Shown: one piece after another, positions 34,283 through 45,942 of the stretch
Layout of the letters: each line of letters opens with the position of its first letter
Position numbering within the stretch: position 1 is the stretch's first letter
Assembly: GCF_027580225.2 (NCBI RefSeq)
Contig: NC_073357.2
Span: forward strand, 42,804,001-42,868,000
Source of the DNA: Misgurnus anguillicaudatus
Taxonomy: Eukaryota > Chordata > Actinopteri > Cypriniformes > Cobitidae
Direction: 5' to 3'
DNA: 64,000 nt
Position numbers and translations under genes: made by a program
Notes under the pieces: model-generated
What the model was told of the DNA's origin: nothing
The model's database searches: none
The model's input: only the letters and a program-made list of their open reading frames with translations

Positions 34283-36118
34283 CTAGATAGAAAAGTTTGT
34301 TGACAAACTTTATGTTGGCTTGACAAAGCCTGGCCTGAACGTTTAAAACGGTTTGACAGAAGTTTAGTTTAGTAGGCTATCTGGCTGTTAGTATGTTTAA
34401 GTATGAAGCTAGCCTGATTTAGCATGAAGCTAGCATGATTAGCCTGAAGCTAGCATGAAGCTAACATGATTAGCATGAAGCTAGCATCAAGTTAGCATGA
34501 TTAGCATGAAGCTAGCATGCTGTTAACATGAATTAGCATGAAGCTAGCATGATGCTAACATGAATTAGCATGAAGCTAGCATGATGCTAACATGAATTAG
34601 AATGAAGTTAGCATGAAGCTAGCATGATGCTAATATGAATTAGCATGAAGCTAGCATGATGCTAACATGAATTAGCATGAAGCTAGCATGATGCTAACAT
34701 GAATTAGCATGAAGTTAGCATGATGCTAACATGAATTAGCATGAAGTTAGCATGATGCTAACATGAATTAGCATGAAACTAGCATGATGCTAACATGAAT
34801 TAGCATGAAGCTAGCATGATGCTAACATGAATTAGCATGAAGCTAGCATGATGCTAACATGAATAAGCATGAAGTTAGCATGATGCTAACATGAATTAGC
34901 ATGAAGTTAGCATGAAGCTACCATGATGCTAACATGAATTAGCATGAAGCTAGCATGATGCTAACATGAATTAGCATGAAGCTAGCATGATGCTAACATG
35001 AATTAGCATGAAGCTAGCATGATGCTAACATTAATTAGCATGAAGCTAGCATGATGCTAACATGAATTAGCATGAAGCTAGCATGATGCTAACATGAATT
35101 AGCATGAAGCTAACATGATGCTAACATGAATTAGCATGAAGCTAGCATGATGTTAACATTAATTAGCATGAAGCTAGCATGATGCTAATATGAATTAGCA
35201 TGAAGTTAGCATGATGCTAACATGAATAAGCATGAAGTTAGCAAGATTTATTATGAAATTAGCATAAAGCTAGCATGAAACTAGCATGAAGCTAGTATGA
35301 CTTAGCATGAAGCTAGCATGAAGCTAACATGACCAAAAGACCCAACCCCCATGTCTCTATGGTGTTCGGATCCAGAGATATAAGGCTTTGTTTATTATGT
35401 TGCTAGAGTGCTCATATTTGGTTGCTAGGGGCGTGGCTTAATACCTCAATAAGAATCCTTAGAGACTGATTGGATGCCTGAGTAAAATGAGCCCACCCCC
35501 ATGTCTCTGTGACACTGTGCTGCAAAGATATCCATCTGGGCATTTTATAATGGCAGTCTATGGGAGATGTTGCTAGGGTGCCCACAAATGGTTGCTAGGG
35601 GCGTGGCTTAATAGCTATGGGACGATCCAGAGAGACTGATTGGATGCCTGAGTAAAATGAGCCCACCCCCATGTCTCTATGATACTGTAAAGCGAAGATA
35701 TTCCATCTGGAACGTTTTTATTCCCTTATATGGGCGTGTTTCCTGCCCCGTTATAAGTCAATGGGGAATTTTGGGGGCCTCTTACACCCCAGGGGTGAAA
35801 CGTACACTCCAATGTGAGGTATGTTCTTACAGAGCCTGCCAGCCTCTTCAAATGTGGTAACCCACAAGTTTCTACAAATTACTCGCTCGTAGCTATGACC
35901 TGTCAAAGTTTGTCGCAATGTTAAGTAAATAGGACTTTTCGGAAGTTTTATGTCCCGTTTTGGGAATTCTGTAAGTCGGATCCCGTCAAAAAGATATAGC
36001 ACACTTCTTTAGACCAGTCAGAATGTCCGTGGAAAATTTCGTGGTTGTAGCTTGAAAGCTGTCGGACGAGTTAGCCGCAGAAATTTTAGTCTCAGAAGAA
36101 GAAGAAGAAGAATAATAA
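34283..36118 (-). mobile_element. Unit 15, type B Helitron-like element
   Basis: The head is 34283-34402, the core 34403-35331 and the tail 35332-36118, ending (AGA)n and AATAATAA. It is the closest relative of unit 3, sharing the GCATGCTGTTAACATG and GAATTAGAATGAAG core variants and the same tail, but with no orphan hairpins between it and unit 16. Confidence 0.7.
34403..35331. repeat. TAGCATGA/TAACATGA tandem core of unit 15
   Basis: The period is about 32 bp with about 29 monomers. The order of variant monomers matches unit 3 across most of its length. Confidence 0.9.
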
Positions 36119-36235
36119 CTAGATAGAAAAGTTTGAAGACAAACTTTATGTTGGCTTGACAAAACCTGGCCTGAACGTTTAAAAAAGTTTTGGAGAAACT
36201 TAAAACAAGTTTAGTTTAGTAGTCTAACTTTCCGT

Positions 36236-37443
36236 AAACATGATTTAACAAAAACTTAGCATGTTAACATGATTTAGCACTAAGTTAGCATGATGTTAAC
36301 ATGAATAAGCATGAGTAAACATGATGCTAACATGAATTAGCATGAAGCTAGCATGATGCTAACATGAATTAGCATGAAGCTAGCATGATGCTAACATGAA
36401 TTAGCATGAAGCTAGCATGATGCTTACATGAATTAGCATGAAGCTAGCGTGATGCTAACATGAATTAGCATGAAGCTAGTGTGATGCTAACATGAATTAG
36501 CATAAAGCTAGCATGATGCTAACATGAATTAGCATGAAGCTAGCATGATGATAACATGAATTAGCATGAAGCTAGCATGATGCTAACATGAATTAGCATG
36601 ATGCTAACATGAATTAGCATGAAGCTAGCATGATGCTAACATGAATTAGCATGAAGCTAGCATGATGCTAACATGAATTAGCATGAAGCTAGCATGATGC
36701 TAACATGAATTAGCATGAAGCTAGCATGATGATAACATGAATTAGCATGAAGCTAGCATGATGCTAACATGAATTAGCATGAAGCTAGCATGATGCTAAC
36801 ATGAATTAGCATGAAGCTAGCATGATGCTAACATGAATTAGCATGAAGCTAGCATGATGCTAACATGAATTAGCATGAAGCTAGCATGATGCTAACATGA
36901 ATTAGCATGAAGCTAGCATGATGCTAACATGAATTAGCATGAAGCTAGCATGATGCTAACATGAATTAGCATGAAGCTAGCATGATGCTAACATGAATTA
37001 GCATGAAGCTAGCATGATGCTAAAATGTATTAGCATGAAGCTAGAATGATGCTTACATGAATTAGCATGAAGCTAACATGATGCTAACATGAATTAGCAT
37101 GAAGCTAGCATGATGCTAACATGAATTAGCATGATGCTAACATGAATTAGCATGAAGCTAGCATGATGCTAACATGAATTAGCATGAAGCTAGCATGATG
37201 CTAACATGAATTAGCATGAAGCTAGCATGATGCTAAAATGTATTAGCATGAAGCTAGAATGATGCTAACATGAATTAGCACAAAGCTAGCATGATGCTAA
37301 TATGAATTAGCATGAAGCTAGCATGATGCTAACATGATTTAGCATGAAGTTAGCAAGATTTATTATGAAATTAGCATAAAGCTAGCAAGAAACTAGCATG
37401 AAGCTAGTATGACTTAGCATGAAGCTAGCATAAGGCTAACATC
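36236..37443. repeat. TAGCATGA/TAACATGA tandem core of unit 16
   Basis: This is the most regular B core: about 37 monomers with near-perfect 32-bp periodicity. A duplicated block ends in the rare TGCTAAAATGTATTAGC variant, seen at about 37018 and 37232. Confidence 0.9.
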
Positions 37444-38037
37444 ACCAAAAGACCCAACGACCATGTCTCTATGATTTTCGGATCCAGAGATATAAGGCTT
37501 TGTTTATTATGTTGCTAGGGTGCTCGTATTTGGTTGCTAGGGGCGTGGCTTAATACCTCAATAAGAATCCTCAGAGACTGATTGGATGCCTGAGTAAAAT
37601 GAGCCCACCCCCATATCTCTATGACACTCTAAAGTGAAGATATTCAATCTGGGACGCTTTTATTCCCTTATATGGGCATGTTTCCTGCCCCATTATAAGT
37701 CAATGGGGAAATTTGGGTGCCTCTTACACCCCAGGGGTGAAACTTACACCCCAATGTGATGTATGTTCTTACAGAGCCTACCAGCCTCTTCAACTGTGAT
37801 AACCCACAAGTTTCTACAAATTTCTCGCTTGCAGCTATGACCCGTCAAAGTTTGTCGCAATGTTAAGTCAATGGAAAATTTGGGGTGTTTGAGCACCCCG
37901 TTTAGGAAATCGGTAGGTCCCATCAGTTAGAAAAGTCATAGCAACAATCTACGTACCTGTCTTAAAAGTTTTGTAAAGTTTTGTGGGTGTAGCTTGAAAG
38001 CTCTAGGAGGAGTTACTGTGAGAAAAAGTTTGTACCA

Positions 38038-38038
<1 letters not shown>

Positions 38039-38073
<35 letters not shown>

Positions 38074-38175
38074 GCTTAGATCGAAGAACAGTATGTTGGC
38101 TTTGTCAAGCCAACATAATAATAAGTTTAAATACAATATCAGTATGTTGGCTTTGACAAGCCAACATAATAATAA
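38039..38175 (-). repeat. (AAT)n tract and two orphan hairpin modules (T type)
   Basis: (AAT)n of about 35 bp is followed by hairpins at 38092-38117 and 38143-38168 (arms TATGTTGGCTT and AAGCCAACATA). The first leader is AAGCTTAGATCGAAGAACAG, the second AAGTTTAAATACAATATCAG. AATAATAACTAG then begins unit 17. Confidence 0.85.
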
Positions 38176-38289
38176 CTAGATAGAAAAGTTTGTTGACAAA
38201 CTTTATGTTGGCTTGACAAAGCCTGGCCTGAACGTTTAAAACGGTTTGACAGAAGTTTAGTTTAGTAGGCTATCTGGCTGTTAGTATGT

Positions 38290-38297
38290 TTAAGTAT
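38290..38297. repeat. Left 8-bp target site duplication of the hAT element
   Basis: TTAAGTAT, identical to 39937-39944. Other type B units have one copy in the same place (GTTTAAGTATGAAG), so the empty site is known. Confidence 0.95.
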
Positions 38298-39936
38298 TAG
38301 GGGTGTCACGATTCTCCAAATCCTCGATTCGATTACATTTTCGATTCTAAGGTCACGATTCGATCCGATTCTCGATTTTTACATATTTTTTATATGGCAT
38401 ATAATTTAGACAAAAATTATATGCTATTATTTATTATTATTATACTTTAACATTAACATGCACATTGCACAACTCGCATGGGGGTTTGTGGGCTTCACTT
38501 AACGCGAGAGCTTGTAGAGAGAGGATTCCTTCTTGCACGCACATGACTATGCGCGGTTGGCAGTTACGAGTGGATGACGTGACGAAAAATAATATTTTAA
38601 TTAAATTCGGGCGGGTGCCAGATCGACTGCTTGTTATAAGCTGTGTCCTTCTAAGCATGCGACCTCTCTGTCTTTCATAGTGGCAGCCACAGAAGTTCAA
38701 GAAGAGAACTGAAATGAGACGGTCTAGCCTTCTGAGGACCCAAAATTTGCGTCACCTGCTGCACACGCCCCCAGTAGCGCCCACCGCGCCTGTCAGCAGA
38801 AAACAGCGGAGACATTTCTGACTTATTAAAATAAATATGTAATCAGAAAAATATTAATTTATTTTAGAACATATGACACATTGATGTAGATTAATCTATT
38901 CAACAGCATATCAAATAATCAACCTAGAAATATACGCAACATAAACAGAATAATATTAACACAAAACATAACTTATAATACTAAAACAGTGACAAGAAAA
39001 AGTTTTCTAATAAATACACACTTTTATTTAATAAACTTTTAATTGTTTGGGATATCCTCGGCTGTTAAGGATCCATTCGTTCTATCATTAACAGCGCGGA
39101 GAAATGAGGACGCATTTTGACAGCTCTTATCAACGCTGGCGAAGGAGGTACGTGGCAAACTCAAAAAATGAGAATTGAAAACAAAGGAAATAGATTAGAA
39201 TGTCAGAAAAGGGTTGCCTGGAATAAGTTTTACAATGTGGTAAATCAGGATGACACCAGTGCAGGCTATGTAATTTGTGCGTTTAAATTAGGCTATTTAT
39301 TTATTTATTTATTTTTGTCCCTGTGCGCCGATCGAAGACGGAGTTCACTGCTGATATTCTGAGAGCTTTCTAGTCTCGCGGCTGTCATCAGCACTTAATG
39401 CACATGGACTTAATGCGCGTGTCTTGGACTCATAGCATCTGAAATAAATCCAGCATCATAAGCAGCTGCCCTTCTCTCTGTCTCACGTGCACGCGCTCTC
39501 GCATCTGTCCGAAGTCTGAACATAAACTAAAGTAGTAATCCTTATGTATTTGTTCAGTTTTATGCGTTTCATGCGAGCTGAGGCAAACTATCCTTTTGTT
39601 TAAAATATAACCCGCTGCATCTTTGCGCCTCCCTCACTATCGCGCACGCGCAGAGAGCTGCGGTCTGTCCAAAGTCAGATCACTGGTAATCCTGTTTATG
39701 ATATGCATTTCAAGGAGTTTTAGCAATACAACCCTCGTGTTTAAAATATGATCGCGTTCCGCTGGACAGATGGTTTTTACAGGCATCTCTGGGAGGTTTT
39801 TTTCCTCGCTTGGCAAGCCGACCGGACGTGAAATGGGGCGTGGCAGCATCGACGATCCCATTTTTTAATTCGAAGTTCGAAGCTGTGACTTAATTTCGAT
39901 CGATTTCGATTTAAAATCGAAATCGTGACACCCTTA
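38298..39936. mobile_element. Non-autonomous hAT-superfamily DNA transposon
   Basis: The left end is TAGGGGTGTCACGATT and the right end, reverse-complemented, is TAAGGGTGTCACGATT, so the 16-bp inverted repeats differ at one position. An 8-bp duplication (TTAAGTAT) flanks it, which together is diagnostic of hAT. Both subterminal regions are rich in CGATT/TCGAT repeats (left 38330-38380, right 39870-39925), typical of transposase-binding regions. At 1639 bp it is too short for a hAT transposase of about 600 residues, and the longest open frames inside are under 90 codons, so it must have been moved in trans. The interior is GC-richer than the host array and unrelated to it. A short (TTTA)n is at about 39295-39316. 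Confidence 0.92.
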
Positions 39937-39944
39937 TTAAGTAT
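39937..39944. repeat. Right 8-bp target site duplication of the hAT element
   Basis: TTAAGTAT, a perfect match to the left copy. It is followed by GAAGCTAGCC, exactly the continuation expected of a type B head. Confidence 0.95.
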
Positions 39945-40903
39945 GAAGCTAGCCTGATTTAGAATGAAGCTAGCATGATTAGCCTGAAGCTAGCAGGAAG
40001 CTAACATGATTAGCATGAAGCTAGCATCAAGTTAGCATGATTAGCATGAAGCTAGCATGATGCTAACATGAATTAGCATGAAGCTAGCATGATGCTAGCA
40101 TAATTTAACATGAAGCTAGCATGATGCTAACATGAATTAGCATGAAGCTAGCATGATACTAACATGAATTAGCATGAAACTAGCATGATGCTAACATGAG
40201 TTAGCATTAAGCTAACATGATGCTAACATGAATTAGCATGAAGCTAACATGATGCTAACATGAATTAGAATGAAGTTAGCATGACGCTAGCATGATGCTA
40301 ACATGAATTAGCATGAAGCTAGCATGATGCTAATATGAATTAGCATGAAGTTAGCATGATGCTAACATGAATTAGCATTAAGTTAGCATGAAGTTAGCAT
40401 GATGCTAACATGAATTAGCATGAAGCTAGCATGATGCAAACATGAATTAGCATGAAACTAGCATGATGCTAACATGAATTAGCATGAAGCTAGCATGATG
40501 CTAACATGAATTCGCATGAAGTTAGCATGATGCTAACATGAATTAGCATGAAGCTAGCATGATGCTAACAAGAATTAACATGAAGCTAGCATGATGCTAA
40601 CATGAATTAGCATGAAGCTAGCATGATGCTAACATGAATTAGCATGAAGCTAGCATGATGCTAATATGAATTAGCATTAAGCTAGCATGATGATAACATA
40701 AATTAGCATTAAGCTAGCATGATGCTAACATGAATTAGCATGAAGCTAGCATGATGCTAACATGAATTAGCATGAAGTTAGCATGATGCTAACATGAATA
40801 AGCATGAAGTTAGCAAGATTTATTATGAAATTAGCATAAAGCTAGCATGAAACTAGCATGAAGCTAGTATGACTTAGCATGAAGCTAGCATGAAGCTAAC
40901 ATG
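39945..40903. repeat. TAGCATGA/TAACATGA tandem core of unit 17
   Basis: The period is about 32 bp with about 30 monomers. It shares the GCATTAAGCTAGC and GATGATAACAT variants with unit 6. Confidence 0.9.
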
Positions 40904-41666
40904 ACCAAAAGACCCAACCCCCATGTCTCTATGATGTTCGGATCCAGAGATATAAGGCTTTGTTTATTATGTTGCTAGGGTGCTCATATTTGGTTGCTAG
41001 GGGCGTGGCTTAATACCTCAATAAGAATCCTTAGAGACTGATTGGATGCCTGAGTTAAATGAGCCCACCCCCATGTCTCTGTGACACTGTGCTGCAAAGA
41101 TATCCATCTGGGCATTTTATAATGGCAGTCTATGGGAGATGTTGCTAGGGTGCCCACAAATGGTTGCTAGGGGCGTGGCTTAATAGCTATGGGACGATCC
41201 AGAGAGACTGATTGGATGCCTGAGTAAAATGAGCCCACCCCCATGTCTCTATGATACTGTAAAGCGAAGATATTCCATCTGGAACGTTTTTATTCCCTTA
41301 TATGGGCGTGTTTCCTGCCCCGTTATAAGTCAATGGGGAATTTTGGGGGCCTCTTACACCCCAGGGGTGAAACTTACACTCCAATGTGAGGTATGTTCTT
41401 ACAGAGCCTGCCAGCCTCTTCAAATGTGGTAACCCACAAGTTTCTACAAATTACTCGCTCGTAGCTATGACCCGTCAAAGTTTGTCGCAATGTTAAGTAA
41501 ATAGGACTTTTCGGAAGTTTTATGTCCCGTTTTGGGAATTCTGTAAGTCGGATCCCGTTAAAAAGATATAGCACACTTCTTTAGACCAGTCAGAATGTCC
41601 GTGGAAAATTTCGTGGTTGTAGCTTGAAAGCTGTCGGACGAGTTAGCCGCAGAAATTTTAGTCTCA

Positions 41667-41700
41667 GAAGAAGAAGAAGAAGAAGAAGAAGAAGAAGAAT
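41667..41700. repeat. (GAA)n microsatellite at the end of unit 17
   Basis: About 11 GAA triplets end at TAACTAG of unit 18. Equivalent but shorter tracts close units 3, 6, 7, 15 and 26 at the same position, so the tract belongs to the element and varies in length. Confidence 0.9.
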
Positions 41701-41822
41701 AACTAGATATTAAAGTTTGAAGACAAACTTTATGTTGGCTTGAAAAAGCGTAGCTTGAACGTTTAAAACGGTTTGACAGAAGTTTAGTTTAGTAGGCTAT
41801 CTGGCTGTTAGAATGTTTAAGT

Positions 41823-42966
41823 ATGAAGGTAGCATGATTAGCATGAAGCTAGCCTGATGTTAGCATGATTAGCATGAAGCTAACATGATGCTAGCATGAT
41901 TAGCATGAAGCTAGCATAATGCTAGCATGATTAGCATGAAGCTAGCATGATTAGCATGAAGCTAGCATGATGCTAGCATGATTAGCATGAAGCTAGCATG
42001 ATGTTAGCATGATTAGCATGAAGCTAGCATGATGCTAGCATGATTAGCATGAAGCTAGCATGATGCTAGCATGATTAGCATGAAGCTAGCATGATTAGCA
42101 TGAAGCTAGCATGATGCTAGCATGATTAGCATGAAGCTAGCATGATGCTAGCATGATAAGCATGAAGCTAGCATGATGCTAGCATGATAAGCATGAAGCT
42201 AGCATGATGCTAGCATGATTAGCATGATGCTAGCATGATTAGCATGAAGCTAGCATGATGTTAGCATGAAGCTAGCATGATGCTAGCATGATTAGCATGA
42301 AGCTAGCATGATGTTAGCATGATTAGCATGAAGCTAGCATGATGCTAGCATGATTAACATGAAGCTAGCATGATGCTAGCATGATTAGCATGAAGCTAGC
42401 ATGATGTTAGCATGATTAGCATGAAGCTAGCATGATGCTAGCATGATTAGCATGAAGCTAGCATGGTGCTAGCATGATTAGCATGAAGCTAGCATGATGC
42501 TAGCATGATTAGCATGAAGCTAGCATGATGCTAGCATGATTAGCATGAAGCTAGCATGATGTTAATATGATTAGCATGAAGCTACCATGATGTTAGCATG
42601 GAACTAGCATGATTAGCATGAAGCTAGCATGATTCTAGCATGATTAGCATGAAGCTAGCATGATTCTAGCATGATTAGCATGAAGCTAGCATGATGCTAG
42701 CATGATTAGCATGAAGTAAACATAAGGTTAGCATGATTAGCATGAAGCTAGCATGATTTAACGTGAAGCTAGCATGATTAGCATGATGCTAACATGATTA
42801 GCATGACGCTAACACTATTTGGCGTGCAGCTAACAAGATTTAACATGAAGCTAACATGATTTAGCATGAAGTTAGCAAGATTTTTTATGAAATTAGCATA
42901 AAGCTAGCATGAAACTAGCATGAAGCTAGTATGACTTAGCATGGAGCTAGCATGAAGCTAACATGA
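41823..42966. repeat. TAGCATGA tandem core of unit 18
   Basis: The period is about 31 bp over about 1.14 kb. The diverged edge from about 42715 matches those of units 1, 2 and 25 almost base for base (CATAAGGTTAGC, TTTGGCGTGCAGC). Confidence 0.9.
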
Positions 42967-43736
42967 CCCAAAGACCCAACCCCCATGTCTCTATGATGTT
43001 CAGACCAAGAGATATAAGGCTTTGTTTATTATGTTGCTAGGGTGCTCATATTTGGTTGCTAGGGGCGTGGCATAATTCCTCAATAAGAATCCTATTAAGA
43101 CTGATTGGATGCCTGAGTAAAATGAGCCCACCCCTATGTCTCTATGACACTCTGGTGTAAAGATATCCATCTGGGCTTTTTATAATGGTAGTCTATGGGA
43201 GATGTTGCTAGGGTACCCAAAATTGTTGCTAGGGGCGTGGCTAAATAGCTTTGGGGCGATCCTAAGAGACTGATTGGATGACTGAGTAAAATGAGCCCAC
43301 CCCCATGTCTCTACGACACTCCAAAGTAAAGATATTCCATCTGGGACGCTTTTATTCCCTTATATGGGCATGTTTCCTGCCCCATTATAAGTCAATGGGA
43401 AATTTTGGGGGCCTCTTACACCCCAGGGGTATAGGTTACACCCCATTGTGATGTATGTTCTTACAGAGCCTGTCAGCCACCTTAAATGTGGTAAGCCACA
43501 AGTTTCTACAAGTTTCTCACTCACAGCTATGACTCGTCAAAGTTTGTCTCAATGTTAAGTCAATGGAAATTTTGGGGTGTTCGAGCCCCCCGTTTAGGAA
43601 TTCGGAAGGTCCCATCAGTTAGAAAAGATATAGCACACTAAGTCAGACCAGTCTGAAGGTCTGTGGAAAATTTGGTGCATGTAGCTTGAAAGCTCTAGGG
43701 CGAGTTAGTGTCAGAAATTTTGGGGGATAAGAAAGA

Positions 43737-43810
43737 ATAATAATAATAATAATAATAATAATAAGTTTAAAAGCAATAACAATATATTGGCTTTTTCAAA
43801 GCCAACATAA
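43737..43810 (-). repeat. (AAT)n tract and one orphan hairpin module (T type)
   Basis: The hairpin is 43783-43809, with arms TATATTGGCTTT and AAAGCCAACATA. One G-to-A change weakens a single pair to an A.C mismatch on the plus strand, or a T.G wobble on the minus strand. ACTAG of unit 19 follows directly. Confidence 0.85.
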
Positions 43811-45942
43811 CTAGATAGGTACATTTCCTGAAGAAAATGTGAGTGGTGCTTGCCGTGGCAAAATTCTGGGGAACATATATGATCATACTCCAAGCCAAAA
43901 GTAAAACGATCCAACTCCCGTGTCTCTACGGTGTTCTGATGCGGAGATATAAGGCTGTGTTTACCCTGTTGCTAGGGTACTGTATTTGGTTGCTAGGGGG
44001 AAAATTGGCATCCACTGGTGATTACCCTCTGAGTCACAAGTCAAATGGTCCAACCCCCGTGTTTCTACAATGTTCTGATACGGAGATATAAGGCTTTGTT
44101 TACTCTGTTGCTAGGGTACTGTATTTGGTTGCTAGGAGGAAAATTGGCATCCACTAGTGATTACCCTCTGAGTCACGAGTCAAACGATCCAACCCCCGTG
44201 TCTCTACGATGTTCTGATGCTGAGATATAAGGCTTTGTTTACTCTGTTGCTAGGGTACTGTATTTGGTTGCCAGGGGGAAAATTGGCATCCCATAATGAT
44301 TACACTCCAAGTCACAAGTCAAACGGTCCAACCGCCGTGTCCCTACGATGTTTTGATGCGGAGATATAAGGCTTTGTTTACTCTGTTGCTAGGGTACTGT
44401 ATTTGGTTGCCAGGGGGAAAATTGGCATCCCATAATGATTACACTCCAAGTCACAAGTCAAACGGTCCAACCGCCGTGTCCCTACGATGTTCTGATGCGG
44501 AGATATAAGGCTTTGTTTACTCTGTTGCTAGGGTACTGTATTTGGTTGCTAGGGAAAAAATTGGCATCCACTAGTGATTACCCACCGAGTCACGAGTCAA
44601 ACGGTCCAACCCCCGTGTCTCTACGATGTTCTGATGCGGAGATATAAGGCTTTGTTTACTCTGTTGCTAGGGTACTGTATTTGGTTGCTAGGGAAAAAAA
44701 CGGCATCCACTAGTGATTACCCTCCGAGTCACGAGTCAAACGGTCCAACCCCCGTGTCTCTACGATGTTCTGATGCGGAGATATAAGGCTTTGTTTACTC
44801 TGTTGCTAGGGTACTGTATTTGGTTGCTAGGGAAAAAATTGGCATCCACTAGTGATTACATGCCGAGTCACATGTAAAATGGTCAAACCCCCGTGTCTCT
44901 ACGATGTTCTGATGCGGAGATATAAGGCTTTGTTTACTCTGTTGCTAGGGTACTGTATTTGGTTGCTAAGGAAAAAAACGGCATCCACTAGTGATTACCC
45001 TCCGAGTCATGAGTCAAACGGTCCAGCCCCCGTGTCTCTACGATGTTCTGATGCGGAGATATAAGGCTTTGTTTACTCTGTTGCTAGGGTACTGTATTTG
45101 GTTGCTAGGGAAAAAATTGGCAACCACTAGTTATTACCCTCTGAGTCATGAGTCATACGGTCCAACCCCCGTGTCTCTACGATGTTCTGTTGCCGAGATA
45201 TAACTGTTTGAATTTTATGTTGCTAGGGTGCTCAAAAGTGGTTGCTAGGGGCGTGGCTTAGTAAGTCTTTAAGGATCCTGAGAGACTGATTGGATGCCTG
45301 AGTAAAATGAGCCCACCCCCATGTCTCTATGACATTGTGGTGCAAAGATATCCATCTGGGCATTTTATAATGGCAGTCTGTGGGATAGGTTGCTAGGGTG
45401 CCCAAAATTGTTGCTAGGGTGAACTTACACCCCATTGTGGGGTACGTCCTGACAGAGTCTAGCACCCTCTTCAAATGTTGTGACCCACATGCTTCTACGA
45501 AATCCTCGCTCGGACCTATGACCCGTCAAAGTTTTTCGCAATGTTAAGTCTATGGGATTTTCGCCCATTGACTTTGAATGGGAAATTTCGGGTGCCTCTT
45601 ACACCCCAGGGGTACAGCTTACACCCCAATGTGATGTTTGTTCTTAAAGAGCCTAACACCCTCTTCAAATGTTGTAACCCACATGTATCTGCAAAATCCT
45701 CGAGCAGAGCTATGACCCTTCAAAGTTCGGCGCAATGTTAAGTCAATGGGATTTTTCGGGTGGTTTTTCGCCCCCCTTTCGAAAACCCTGCACCCGATCG
45801 CTTATAAAAGATATAGCCCACTTCTCCTCAACAATCCGGTCAAGTTGATCCCTCTTTTATGGCTCTACGACAAACGGTGCGGGACGAGTTACGCGCCGAA
45901 ATTTTGTGCAGACATAAGAATAAGATATAATAATAATTATAA
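43811..45942 (-). mobile_element. Unit 19, type C Helitron-like element
   Basis: The head (43811-43910) has the C hairpins. The 139-bp array is about 43910-45220. In the tail (45221-45942) the second box is truncated (GTTGCTAGGGTGAACTTACA) and a segment with ACACCCCA..CCCTCTTCAAATG is repeated, a rearrangement shared with units 22 and 27. The end is AATTTTGTGCAGACATAAG and AATAATTATAA. Confidence 0.7.
43910..45220. repeat. 139-bp tandem array of unit 19 (about 9 copies)
   Basis: C-subtype copies at a strict 139-bp spacing. Two adjacent copies (about 44296-44560) share the private CCGCCGTGTCCCTACGATG variant, evidence of duplication in place. Confidence 0.9.

Larger units (their letters stand above)
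36119..38175 (-). mobile_element. Unit 16, divergent type B with shortened tail and two hairpin modules
   Basis: The head (36119-36235) starts like B (CTAGATAGA) but has the A loop (AAGA) and a diverged second half (AAAAAAGTTTTGGAGAAAC). The core is 36236-37443. The tail is only about 600 bp because the middle module with TTTTATAATGGCAGTC is missing. It ends CTAGGAGGAGTTACTGTGAG and a long (AAT)n at 38039-38073. Two T-type orphan hairpins follow. Confidence 0.7.
38176..41702 (-). mobile_element. Unit 17, type B Helitron-like element interrupted by a hAT insertion
   Basis: The head (38176-38297) is split from the rest of the unit by a 1.64-kb hAT element at 38298-39936. After the duplicated target (39937-39944) the core resumes at 39945-40903, and the tail runs to 41702, ending in a long (GAA)n. 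Without the insertion the unit would be about 1.9 kb, like its sister unit 6. Confidence 0.7.
41703..43810 (-). mobile_element. Unit 18, type A Helitron-like element with one hairpin module
   Basis: The head is 41703-41822 (AAGA loop) and the core 41823-42966. The tail (42967 to about 43735) is very close to unit 1, ending GTGTCAGAAATTTTGGGGG, then (AAT)n at 43737-43763 and one T-type orphan hairpin. A C-type unit follows. Confidence 0.7.

Noticed and set aside
38440..39861. Open frames of 71-86 codons inside the hAT element as possible transposase remnants
   Set aside because: They are short and lie on both strands, with no recognisable hAT transposase motif. The element is read as non-autonomous.
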